Of a DNA stretch of 64,000 nt, positions 17,695-24,958 are shown in pieces. A program made the translations under genes and the position numbers. The stretch's first letter is position 1. Each line of letters begins with the position of its first letter. Origin of the DNA: Victivallales bacterium (GTDB taxonomy: Bacteria > Verrucomicrobiota > Lentisphaeria > Oligosphaerales > Oligosphaeraceae); the NCBI GenBank assembly GCA_017535315.1, contig JAFXUD010000057.1, positions 51,109-115,108 on the forward strand, given 5' to 3'. The notes under the pieces were generated by a model, which was not told where the DNA came from, made no database searches, and was given only the letters and a program-made list of their open reading frames with translations.

Positions 17695-19166
17695 TTGAGG
17701 TTCCTCCCTGCGAATTCGACGCTGCGGAACAGCGCAGTTGCTTTGTTGATGGTTTCCTGATATTCATTGGCGGGGACAGAGTCATAGACGATGCCCGCGC
17801 CCGCCTGTACGCGCACCTTGCCGTTGCGAGCTTCCAGTGTGCGGATGGTGATGGCCATGTCCATGTTGCCATCGTAGCTGATGTAGCCGACGCTGCCGCC
17901 ATACGCGCCGCGTGGTCTTGGCTCCAGCTCGTGGATGATTTCCATAGCACGGATTTTGGGTGCCCCCGAGAGGGTGCCTGCTGGGAAGGTGGTCGCCAGC
18001 AGGTCGAACGCATCGTACTTCGGGTCGAGCATTCCCTCGACATCGCTGACGATGTGCATGACATGCGAGTACTTTTCGACGGTCATGAAGGTCTTGACCT
18101 GCACGGTGCCTGTCATGGCGGTGCGCCCCACGTCGTTGCGTGCTAAATCTACAAGCATCAGGTGCTCGGCGCACTCCTTCTCGTCGTGCAGCAGTTCGTC
18201 CATGAGCCTGCGGTCTTCGGCAGGCGTGGCGCCGCGGCGGCGCGTGCCCGCGATGGGGCGGACGTTGCTGCGCCCGTTCTCCAGCTTGACCAGCGTCTCT
18301 GGAGAGGAACCTACTAACGTTTCATCGCCCATTTTGAGGAAGAACATGTAGGGAGATGGGTTGACGAGGCGCAGGGCGCGGTACATCAGGAAGGGCGGGA
18401 TGGTGGTTTCGGCGCTGAAGCTCTGCGATGGCACCACCTGGATAATCTCACCTTCTGTTATGTATTGCTTCGCCTTCTCGACCATCTGCTCGAAGGCCTC
18501 GCGTGTCATGTCAGGGACAAGTGTCACCTTCTCCTCTCGCTCCAGTGCGATGTGCTTTGAAACAGGGGCCAGGATGCGCTCGACAAGTGCCGCAACTCGC
18601 TTCTCACCTGCGTAGAAGGCTGCGTTTTTGTTGGGGAAGTTGTCGAGGTGGACGTTGACAATGACCTTCATCGTGTGTCGCATATTGTCGAACGCGATGA
18701 TTTCATCCGTCAGCATGAAGGCGCAGACAGGCGTTTCAAGCTCCGCCTTGGGCGCGGGGAGATTTTCGAACATGTTGACCGCCTCATAGCAGAGGTAGCC
18801 AATGGCGCCGCCTGGCAGGGGCGGTAGCGAGGGGTCGCGGGCAACACGCTTGCCGCTGACCAGTGCGCGAAGGGCATCCAACGGGTACTTGTCGTACTTC
18901 ATGTTCAAACGCTGCCCCTTGATGACCATCGCTGGCTCGCCGTTTTCCACGACGAAGAGTCCGCGTGGGTTCACGCCTAGGAAGGAGTAGCGACCGAACT
19001 TCTCGCTGTTCTCCACACTCTCCATCAGGCAGACGTTTTCGTCATCCACAAAACGCTCCAGTACCGAAACGGGGGTCTCCATGTCCGCTGGTAGCTCCTG
19101 GAAGACTGGCACGATGACACCTTTTTCCGCCAGTTTCAGGAATCTCTCCAAATCTGTTCTTTCCAT
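17691..19166 (-). CDS. trpE: Anthranilate synthase component I
   Basis: A 491-residue chorismate-utilising enzyme that makes anthranilate with TrpG. The N-terminal regulatory domain carries NVCLMESVENSEKFGRYSFLG, which includes the LLES-type tryptophan feedback site. The catalytic C-terminal domain has IQVVPSQSF, PSPYMFFLKMGD, GSSPETLVK, RPIAGTRRRG, VDLARNDVGR, and the GTLSGAPKIRAMEII block. I start at ATG 19166 because GGAG lies 8 bases upstream; upstream in-frame ATGs (19178, 19274) lack sites, and the far one would run through the attenuator. It follows a leader peptide and an intrinsic terminator. Confidence 0.95.
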   Translation of the reverse strand: MERTDLERFLKLAEKGVIVPVFQELPADMETPVSVLERFVDDENVCLMESVENSEKFGRYSFLGVNPRGLFVVENGEPAMVIKGQRLNMKYDKYPLDALRALVSGKRVARDPSLPPLPGGAIGYLCYEAVNMFENLPAPKAELETPVCAFMLTDEIIAFDNMRHTMKVIVNVHLDNFPNKNAAFYAGEKRVAALVERILAPVSKHIALEREEKVTLVPDMTREAFEQMVEKAKQYITEGEIIQVVPSQSFSAETTIPPFLMYRALRLVNPSPYMFFLKMGDETLVGSSPETLVKLENGRSNVRPIAGTRRRGATPAEDRRLMDELLHDEKECAEHLMLVDLARNDVGRTAMTGTVQVKTFMTVEKYSHVMHIVSDVEGMLDPKYDAFDLLATTFPAGTLSGAPKIRAMEIIHELEPRPRGAYGGSVGYISYDGNMDMAITIRTLEARNGKVRVQAGAGIVYDSVPANEYQETINKATALFRSVEFAGRNLK

Positions 19167-19210
19167 TGTGTTCTCCATTAGTTGTATTATATGAAAAATG
19201 TTTGTGACAT

Positions 19211-19244
19211 AAAAAAAGACGGGTGGCTGTGGCCATCCGTCTTT
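19211..19244 (-). terminator. trp attenuator: intrinsic terminator in the trpE leader
   Basis: On the minus strand AAAGACGGATGGC pairs with GCCACCCGTCTTT (one A-C mismatch) around a CACA loop and is followed by a seven-T run, ending 45 bp before trpE. Its 5' arm can instead pair with TGGCTACCGTCT (19293-19304) inside the leader peptide gene to form an antiterminator. A third alternative, GGTA...GCCA with TGGCTACC over the Trp codons, makes a 1:2 pause hairpin. This is the classical attenuator layout. Confidence 0.85.
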
Positions 19245-19274
19245 CAACCTGTTTCTTGCGGCAATCTGCAACAA

Positions 19275-19352
19275 TCAAAGCGCAAGCATGCGAGACGGTA
19301 GCCATCGGTGGCCCTGCCAATACCAAGCCTGCTGTGTAAATGTCGCTTTCAT
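19275..19352 (-). CDS. trpL: trp operon leader peptide
   Basis: A 25-codon open frame beginning MKATFTQQAWYWQG, with Trp at positions 10, 12 and 17, i.e. TGG TAT TGG and then CGA TGG. The stop TGA lies 30 bases before the terminator stem. Three Trp in 25 residues, the position directly upstream of an intrinsic terminator, and the overlap of codons 17-20 with the antiterminator arm make this a trpL-type attenuation peptide. Stalling at W10 or W12 would free the 19293-19304 arm. No good Shine-Dalgarno is visible, which is a weakness. It is not homologous in obvious sequence to E. coli trpL apart from the MKA- start. Confidence 0.82.
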   Translation of the reverse strand: MKATFTQQAWYWQGHRWLPSRMLAL

Positions 19353-19391
19353 CGTTGTGTTTTTGGAGTGTGGTTTTTGTTTACGTGTTCT

Positions 19392-19419
19392 AATATATCG
19401 CAACATCGCTACAATGCAA
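19392..19419 (-). promoter_or_regulatory. Candidate trp operon promoter
   Basis: On the minus strand TTGCAT (19414-19419) and TATATT (19392-19397) are 16 bp apart, about 40 bp upstream of the trpL start. The position is right for a promoter reading through the leader. I see no clear symmetrical operator, so repressor control cannot be argued. Confidence 0.5.
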
Positions 19420-19463
19420 ATCGAATTTGTAAAAAAAGTTTTTGGAAGTGTGTTTTTTCGGTT

Positions 19464-19985
19464 TTAAGGGACAGGAGCGACGGGAGCGACCAGAGCGACG
19501 CAAGGGGCGTATTTTCAAGGGAAGCTATTCCTGTGCCCTCCTCGTCGCTCCCGTCGCTCCTGTCCCTCCCGTCCCTTTAGGCACTCTTTTTGTCCCCTCT
19601 TTGTGGCAAACGCTTTCCAATATCTCAGGAAATCATTTGCATCATCTCCAGGCAAGTTCTTTCTCGTGCCCTCCTCGTCGCTCCCGTCGCTCCTGTCCCT
19701 CCCGTCCCTTTAAGCGCTCATTGCGGATTTCCAAGGGACGGGAGCGACGGGAGGGACCAGAGCGACGCAAGGGGCGTATTTTCAAGGGAAGCTATTCCTG
19801 TGCCCTCCTCGTCGCTCCCGTCGCTCCTGTCCCTCCCGTCCCTTTAAGCGCTCATTGCGGATTTCCAAGGGACGGGAGCGACGGGAGGGACCAGAGCGAC
19901 GCAAGGGGCGAATTGTCAGGGCAAGCTTTTCCTGTGCTCTCCTCGTCGCTCCCATCGCTCCTGTCCCTCCCGTCCCTTTAAGTGC
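19464..19985. repeat. Array of GGGACGGGAGCGACGGGAG hairpin units
   Basis: Repeated units of the form AAGGGACGGGAGCGACGGGA ... CTCGTCGCTCCCGTCGCTCC ... CCCGTCCCTTT, each a long inverted repeat, stacked with a tandem period of 134 bp (for example 19731 and 19865). A half unit is at 19660-19712. It lies between the trp promoter and the divergent sugar-isomerase gene. Open frames across it are low-complexity and not credible. Single related hairpins occur at 36803-36936 and 52322-52445. Confidence 0.88.
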
Positions 19986-20069
19986 TCATCGTTGTTGTAT
20001 TTTCCTGGTATAGTGGTATATTTCTAATTGCAAATTTAGTGTCAATTCCATCATTTCAGGAAACCCATC

Positions 20070-20963
20070 ATGTTCCATGTACCTCTGACCTTTCTATGTG
20101 ATTTCGAGTTTTGCGCCAACCAGTTGGCGCGGCGCTACTATATGCAGACCTACGCTGAGCTTGGCGCGAAGCATATCGTGCTTTCGGACACGCTCATCAA
20201 GTTGGTTTTCCAGAACGTCGGACTTATTGCGGAGATGCAGCGCGATGCCGCTGAGCTTGGGCTTGACTTCGTGGATGCGCACGCACCCTTCGGCGCGACG
20301 CTCGATCTCTGCTGTCCCGACAAGGCCTATCGGAAATACCTTGTAGCCGTTGGAATCCATGCACTTGAAGTCTGTGCGATGTTCGGTGTCGATACCATCG
20401 CATTCCACACAGGCAACATGGGGTCTGGCCTTCCAGTTCCTGCTGGAGCAACTGTCGAAACATATGTGGATGCCATCTGCGAGAGCCTCGAAGGGCTGCT
20501 TCCGAAGGCCGAGGAGCTCGGCATTGTGGTCTGCATCGAGAATATCTGGTTTCCCAACAACACACCTGAAAACTTGCTCAAAATCAAGGGGCGCTTCCCC
20601 ACCGACGCACTTGGTTTCTGCTATGATTCAGGGCACGCCAACCTTATGTCAACCAAGGAGCAGGCCAATGCGGACAACGCCGCCAACCGCGCCTTCGACA
20701 ACGTGGGCATCCCACGGCATCACGACGACCAGATACTTGAAAAGATGCTGCCGCACATCGTCAACTGCCACCTGCACGACAACAACGCCATCACCGACCA
20801 GCACCTGACACCTGGCCACGGCAACATCGACTGGAAGCACGTCATCGGTCTTCTGCGGCAGGCTCCGCGCCTGAAGAACATCCAGAGCGAGGTTATCCCA
20901 GTCGCCCGAAAGGAGACCCTTGCGGGCATTGTCGCTGCCTTTAATAAATTGGCTGATTTTTGA
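20070..20963 (+). CDS. Sugar phosphate isomerase/epimerase (xylose isomerase-like TIM barrel)
   Basis: A 297-residue AP-endonuclease-2/xylose-isomerase-like TIM barrel. Candidate metal-binding residues lie on successive strands: DFVDAHAPFG, DTIAFHTGN, VVCIENIWFP (Glu), GFCYDSGHANLM, IVNCHLHDNN, and the final IQSEVIPVARKE (Glu). Residue 1 is chosen at 20070, with AGGAAA upstream. There is no signal peptide. It is followed 46 bp later by a secreted phosphatase gene and may be co-transcribed. Substrate unknown; family members isomerise or epimerise keto-sugars or dehydrate inosose. Confidence 0.82.
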   Translation: MFHVPLTFLCDFEFCANQLARRYYMQTYAELGAKHIVLSDTLIKLVFQNVGLIAEMQRDAAELGLDFVDAHAPFGATLDLCCPDKAYRKYLVAVGIHALEVCAMFGVDTIAFHTGNMGSGLPVPAGATVETYVDAICESLEGLLPKAEELGIVVCIENIWFPNNTPENLLKIKGRFPTDALGFCYDSGHANLMSTKEQANADNAANRAFDNVGIPRHHDDQILEKMLPHIVNCHLHDNNAITDQHLTPGHGNIDWKHVIGLLRQAPRLKNIQSEVIPVARKETLAGIVAAFNKLADF

Positions 20964-21009
20964 TATTTCCTCAATAATCGATGAGCAATCAATCACAAGG
21001 GAGATTGTC

Positions 21010-22083
21010 ATGCCACGCAAAGTCGTTTTTATTCTGCTCTGTCTCACTTCTTTTCTGACCTATGCCCTTGATATGACCCAGGCACCCGTTGAGGGCGGCG
21101 AGATCAGCTTGCTGAAGCCCGACTGGCGTGAGGCCGTCGCCACGACCTCCAACACCAAACGCGACAAGACAGGCTACGGTCCATACGAACTCCAGTGCTA
21201 CCCCGAACCCGTTTCCTTTGCATGGAAAGGCGGCACTGCACCCTTTGTCCTTGAACTCACACCTGCAAACCAGTCGCAAAAACGCCGACTCAGCACTTCC
21301 GACACCACTCTTTCCGTCTATAATCTCTTTGTCGGCACCGACTACAGTTGGACGCTTACCGATGCCGAGGGGAGCAAGCTTTCTGGGCACTTCCGCACTG
21401 CGTGGACGCCGCGCCTGATTGCTATGCCCGACCGCGATGCCATGCCGATAAATGTGCGGGACATCGGCGGCTATGCCACAGCATCGGGTGTGCGGGTTCG
21501 GCAGGGGCTAGTTTACCGCGGGACGGAGATGGAGGCCTGGAAGAATATTGGCCTTGAGAAGATGACCCCTGCCAACGGTGACGTGCTCGTCAAGGAACTT
21601 GCCATTCGCACCGACCTTGACCTGCGCTATGCACATCAGGTCGCCAAATACACCGCTAGCCAGATAGCACCCACAGTGCAGTGGCGGTGCTACGCGATCA
21701 ACGCCTACAAGCCATTCACGCCAGAGATGAACGACCTTTTCCGCGACACGATGCGTACGTTTGCCGAACGCGAAAACTACCCGATCTACGTCCATTGCAG
21801 TGGTGGCGCCGACCGCACAGGCGAGATTTGCTTCCTGGTCAGCGCCCTGCTTGGCGTTGCTGACGAGGACCTCTTCCTTGATTATGAACTTACCTCGTTG
21901 GCACGTCTGCCCCGCTTACGGAAGACTTCCTACTTCCAGGCCTGGCTCAAGCGCATCGCCGCCTTTTCCCCCGATGAAGGCAAAGGGCTTTCCTATCAGA
22001 AACTGACTGAAAACTACCTGCTCGGCATTGGTCTTACCCAACAGGAACTGGCTGCCATCCGCGAAATACTCTTGGAAAAGTAG
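21010..22083 (+). CDS. Secreted tyrosine/dual-specificity-type phosphatase
   Basis: A 357-residue protein with a signal peptide (MPRKVVFILLCLTSFLTYAL). A beta-rich region covers about 25-130. A phosphatase domain follows: NVRDIGGYATASGVRVRQG then LVYRGTEM (about 145-180), and the catalytic P-loop VHCSGGADRTGE with Cys263 and Arg269. This is the Y_phosphatase3-like arrangement of exported bacterial tyrosine phosphatases. ATG 21010 is preceded by AAGGGAG. An extracytoplasmic substrate such as a phosphorylated sugar or lipid is possible; a protein substrate is not implied by context. Confidence 0.82.
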   Translation: MPRKVVFILLCLTSFLTYALDMTQAPVEGGEISLLKPDWREAVATTSNTKRDKTGYGPYELQCYPEPVSFAWKGGTAPFVLELTPANQSQKRRLSTSDTTLSVYNLFVGTDYSWTLTDAEGSKLSGHFRTAWTPRLIAMPDRDAMPINVRDIGGYATASGVRVRQGLVYRGTEMEAWKNIGLEKMTPANGDVLVKELAIRTDLDLRYAHQVAKYTASQIAPTVQWRCYAINAYKPFTPEMNDLFRDTMRTFAERENYPIYVHCSGGADRTGEICFLVSALLGVADEDLFLDYELTSLARLPRLRKTSYFQAWLKRIAAFSPDEGKGLSYQKLTENYLLGIGLTQQELAAIREILLEK

Positions 22084-22129
22084 TTCTCACCGCTGGAGCG
22101 TTTTTCAATTATAGTCATTACTCCACATT

Positions 22130-22762
22130 ATGTATGAAAAAGAGCGAGAAGAGGTTGCTTATTTCATGAGGCGCCTGTATCGGCAGCGGCTGACGACCAC
22201 CAGCGGCGGCAATGTCTCCTGCCTCACGTCCGATGGCAATATGGCCATTTCCGCCTCCAAGTTGGACAAGGGGGAACTTCAGCCAGAGGGTGTGGGCATC
22301 GTATCCCTCTATGACGGGCACTCCCTGACCCCAGAGTTGAACCTCAGCATTGAAACGGGGCTTCATTTGGCGATTTACAGGGCGCGTCCCGATGTGAAGG
22401 CGATTGTCCACGCGCACCCTGTGACCGCCACAGCCTTCTGTGCATGTACGATGCCTATCAACACTAGCCTTACGGCAGAGGCCTACGCCCTTCTTGGTGT
22501 TCCCGTCTGGATTCCCTACGCCCTGATGGGCACGCCTGAACTGGCGGAACTGGTTGCCTCCCATTTGCAGCCACCAGCCGTTTGCGGCCTGATGGAGAAC
22601 CATGGTGTCATTACGCTGGGCGCTTCCCTGCTTTCCGCCTTTGACAAACTGGAACTCCTTGAAGTTGCAGCGCAACAGACCGTGCTTGTGAAACAGATAG
22701 GAAATCTGCACGAACTGACTCCAGAACGGCTAGCAGAGCTAGATAGATTTGTGGGGAGATAA
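22130..22762 (+). CDS. Class II aldolase/adducin family protein
   Basis: A 210-residue zinc-dependent aldolase of the fuculose/ribulose-phosphate aldolase family. TTTSGGNVSC (22-31) is the phosphate loop, Glu75 the likely catalytic residue, IVHAHP gives His94 and His96, and MENHGVITLG gives the third zinc histidine, His158. The length is typical. It follows the isomerase and phosphatase on the same strand, and together these fit catabolism of a deoxy or phosphorylated sugar. Exact substrate cannot be told. Confidence 0.87.
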   Translation: MYEKEREEVAYFMRRLYRQRLTTTSGGNVSCLTSDGNMAISASKLDKGELQPEGVGIVSLYDGHSLTPELNLSIETGLHLAIYRARPDVKAIVHAHPVTATAFCACTMPINTSLTAEAYALLGVPVWIPYALMGTPELAELVASHLQPPAVCGLMENHGVITLGASLLSAFDKLELLEVAAQQTVLVKQIGNLHELTPERLAELDRFVGR

Positions 22763-22788
22763 AGCCCGCCAGTGGAGTATTGCCATTA

Positions 22789-23793
22789 TTAAAATCTGAT
22801 TTTGTCACCGCAGACGGGGACAACAGCTTTGTGGCCCGTCTGCCAGATACGGCGCGCCGCTTCGTAGCCTTGTCGCCAGGTCCATCTCCATTTGTCGATG
22901 GAGTGGTGGTATTCCTCAAGATGGCTGACAAGGGTGAGTTGTGGATTCAGGAGGGTTGCCGCCTCATCGACTTTGAGACCGACGTATGGGTGGACGATGT
23001 AGAAGTCGATTTTGGGAGAATGGTGCTTTAGTTGCTTGGCGTCGCAGGTGTCTCCGCTGGAGAGGATGACGCACGCATTCTCCTCGGTACCGCAGGTGAT
23101 TTCGACGGGCTGCACAAAGTTGTGCAATTTGACGTTGTGGTCGGCCTCGTAAGTGGTGACGGTGATGTCGCCGAGGCGGAGCGTATGCTCTGGCCCCTTG
23201 AAATAGCCGTTATCGGGGCAGGGCACGTTGTAGCCGTCGTTGGGATAGAAGTTGGTGATGACGGGCTTGTGGGAGCGGTTCATTGCCTGCGCCAGGTGAA
23301 TCGTATAGTGGTCGTTGTGGTTGTGAGTAATGGTGAGGAAGTCGAGGAACGGGAGCAACTCCTCAGAACGGCGGTGGTGCAGGTCGATGGCAAAGCAGTG
23401 TTTGGAGGTTTTCACCACATAGCCCATGTTGTAGATGTGCCACAGGACCGTGCCACCTGCATGGACGTTTTCCTGTTGCACTTCCGCCAGCACTTTCCCG
23501 AAGGCACGGTCGTACCAGTACAGGGCGGGATAGCGTTTATAGATGTCGGAAAGCTCGCCTGGGGTGAGCTTCAGGCCAGCCTCGCAAAAATCCACATAGA
23601 CGTCAGGGGTGACACGGTCCTGCGCTCCCTTGATGACATTGAGCGCATGGAAACGCTCTGCCGTGGGTTCACGGCAATTTGTGGTTTCCAGAACATCGGC
23701 GGCAGCGGAGACTTCGGCAAGCGTGGGGGCAGTCGGCTCCTCAATGCCTGCACGTTCGGAAAGGAGGTCAAAGGCAAGTTCTTGGGTAGTCAT
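22789..23793 (-). CDS. MBL-fold metal-dependent hydrolase
   Basis: A 334-residue metallo-beta-lactamase-fold protein. After about 110 residues of helical N-terminus comes the fold, with the HxHxDH signature THNHNDHYTIH (His157, His159, Asp161, His162), DITVTTYEADHNV, CVILSSGDTCDA (metal Asp), and LVSHLEEYHHS near the end. Similar in outline to UlaG-type lactonases, but the N-terminal extension is unusual and the substrate is unknown. Convergent with the class II aldolase gene, 26 bp between stops. A MITE-like element lies just upstream of its start. Confidence 0.8.
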   Translation of the reverse strand: MTTQELAFDLLSERAGIEEPTAPTLAEVSAAADVLETTNCREPTAERFHALNVIKGAQDRVTPDVYVDFCEAGLKLTPGELSDIYKRYPALYWYDRAFGKVLAEVQQENVHAGGTVLWHIYNMGYVVKTSKHCFAIDLHHRRSEELLPFLDFLTITHNHNDHYTIHLAQAMNRSHKPVITNFYPNDGYNVPCPDNGYFKGPEHTLRLGDITVTTYEADHNVKLHNFVQPVEITCGTEENACVILSSGDTCDAKQLKHHSPKIDFYIVHPYVGLKVDEAATLLNPQLTLVSHLEEYHHSIDKWRWTWRQGYEAARRIWQTGHKAVVPVCGDKIRF

Positions 23794-23804
23794 AGTTGGA
23801 AAAA

Positions 23805-24011
23805 AAGTTACTGTAACAATTCAGAAGGGTATAGCACAGGCCACAAGGTTTTCTGCGCTGTGCCGCTCCACTTCGCTACGCGGCACAGCGCAAAGGAACT
23901 GGGGGTATCGCCTGCCCGTGGGTTTCGCTCGCGCCAGAGGCGCTCGCTCCACCCACGGCTATTCTCTGTCGCCGCTTCGCGGCTTACCCTTCTGAATAGT
24001 TACGAGTTATT
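23805..24011. mobile_element. MITE-like element, copy 2
   Basis: The element at 23813-24003 has terminal inverted repeats GTAACAATTCAGAAGGGTA and TACCCTTCTGAATAGTTAC (18 of 19 match). Flanking octamers AAGTTACT and GAGTTATT match at 6 of 8 positions, possibly a decayed target duplication. The core is the inverse of copy 1: CGCTACGCGGCACAGCG, then CCGTGGGTTTCGCTCGCGCC to CGCTCGCTCCACCCACGGCT. Confidence 0.8.
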
Positions 24012-24038
24012 TAAGGTGATAAGCAATACTAGACGGTA

Positions 24039-24746
24039 TCATTGAAGAGTGGCGAGTTTTGCCATTTCTTCGGCTGTGAGGGCTTCGGCAAAGTATTTGA
24101 AGTTTGTGATGGCACCCTCGAAATAATAGCAGGTTCCTTGGTTGCTCGTGGCGCCGATGCGGAGGTCTTTTGCCTTTTCGGAGATTTTGAACGTTGCCTC
24201 CTTACGGCAAAGCATTTCCCCGTTTCGGTAGAAGCGCAGTTCCTTGCCGTCGTAAGTAATGCCGATGCAGTACCATCTGTTCGGTTCTACCTGGGGTGAT
24301 GAGCCAGTAGGGGCACAGAAACTGACGGCATTGATTCCGTCTTCGCTGAATTCAGTGCGGAATCTCTTCCATGAGAGATGCAGGCGCAACCCTGGCTTTT
24401 TCCCATTGGCGATGCGGATAAGTTCATATTGGCGGCTTCTGTGCAACTGTGCTGGCGTTTTCACCTGCATTGAAATGGTAAATGGCTGCCCATTCCGTAT
24501 TTCATCAGGAATCGGGACAGTGAGCATCGCGTGGTCTTTTTCGTCCAGTTTGTTGTCAAGGTAAAGGGCTTTTCCTGCAGGGCCGTCAATCCAGCTCATA
24601 AGCTGCTGGTTGTATAATTTGACGGTTTTTGCCAACGCCTCCATATCGCCTTCGTTTAATGGCAGGTTGATTTTAGGGACTGTCAAATCCGCCGAGAAGG
24701 CAAGGAGCGTGGCAGCAAAAAACAGAGTGAAGATGTGTTTTTTCAT
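24039..24746 (-). CDS. Exported LamG/concanavalin A-like domain protein
   Basis: A 235-residue protein with a signal peptide (MKKHIFTLFFAATLLAFSAD) followed by one jelly-roll domain of LamG type: FTISMQVKTPAQL, NRWYCIGITYDGKELRFYRNGEM, and the terminal FEGAITNFKYFAEALTAEEMAKL are classic. It probably binds carbohydrate. Its Shine-Dalgarno-like GGAATCAT is also the target duplication of MITE-like copy 3. Removing that element would place this gene 12 bp after the CBM9/discoidin protein gene, so the two were probably one operon. Confidence 0.82.
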   Translation of the reverse strand: MKKHIFTLFFAATLLAFSADLTVPKINLPLNEGDMEALAKTVKLYNQQLMSWIDGPAGKALYLDNKLDEKDHAMLTVPIPDEIRNGQPFTISMQVKTPAQLHRSRQYELIRIANGKKPGLRLHLSWKRFRTEFSEDGINAVSFCAPTGSSPQVEPNRWYCIGITYDGKELRFYRNGEMLCRKEATFKISEKAKDLRIGATSNQGTCYYFEGAITNFKYFAEALTAEEMAKLATLQ

Positions 24747-24749
24747 GGG

Positions 24750-24957
24750 ATGATTCCTAGTTACTATTCAGAAGGGGCATATTGGCATAATCCTCTTGGT
24801 GTGCCTTGCCGCTCCGCTGCGCTACGCGGCACGGCGCAGAGGCACTGTAGGTTTCGTCTGCCCGTGGGTTTCGCTCGCGCCAGAGGCGCTCGCTCCACCC
24901 ACGGCTAGATTCTTGCCACCGCTACGCGGCTAATTCTTACTGAATAGTTATGATTCC
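24750..24957. mobile_element. MITE-like element, copy 3 (8-bp target duplication)
   Basis: An exact direct repeat ATGATTCC (24750-24757 and 24950-24957) brackets an element that begins TAGTTACTATTCAGAAG and ends CTTACTGAATAGTT, imperfect inverted ends related to copy 2. The same GC-rich core follows (CGCTGCGCTACGCGGCACGG, CCGTGGGTTTCGCTCGCGCC, GCTCGCTCCACCCACGGCTA). It is inserted 1 bp downstream of the stop of the gene ending at 24959. Confidence 0.88.
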
Positions 24958-24958
24958 G

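Noticed and set aside
19042..19326. 94-codon minus-strand frame overlapping the trp leader
   Set aside because: It runs through the attenuator into trpE in another frame; the short Trp-rich frame explains the region better.
19442..19981. 179-codon open frame with Pro/Val/Ala-rich repeats
   Set aside because: It is a translation of the hairpin repeat array; both strands and several frames are open there and no domain or ribosome site is visible.
23032..24045. 337-codon plus-strand frame across the MBL gene and copy 2
   Set aside because: Antisense to a well-supported MBL hydrolase, and its end is translated repeat DNA.
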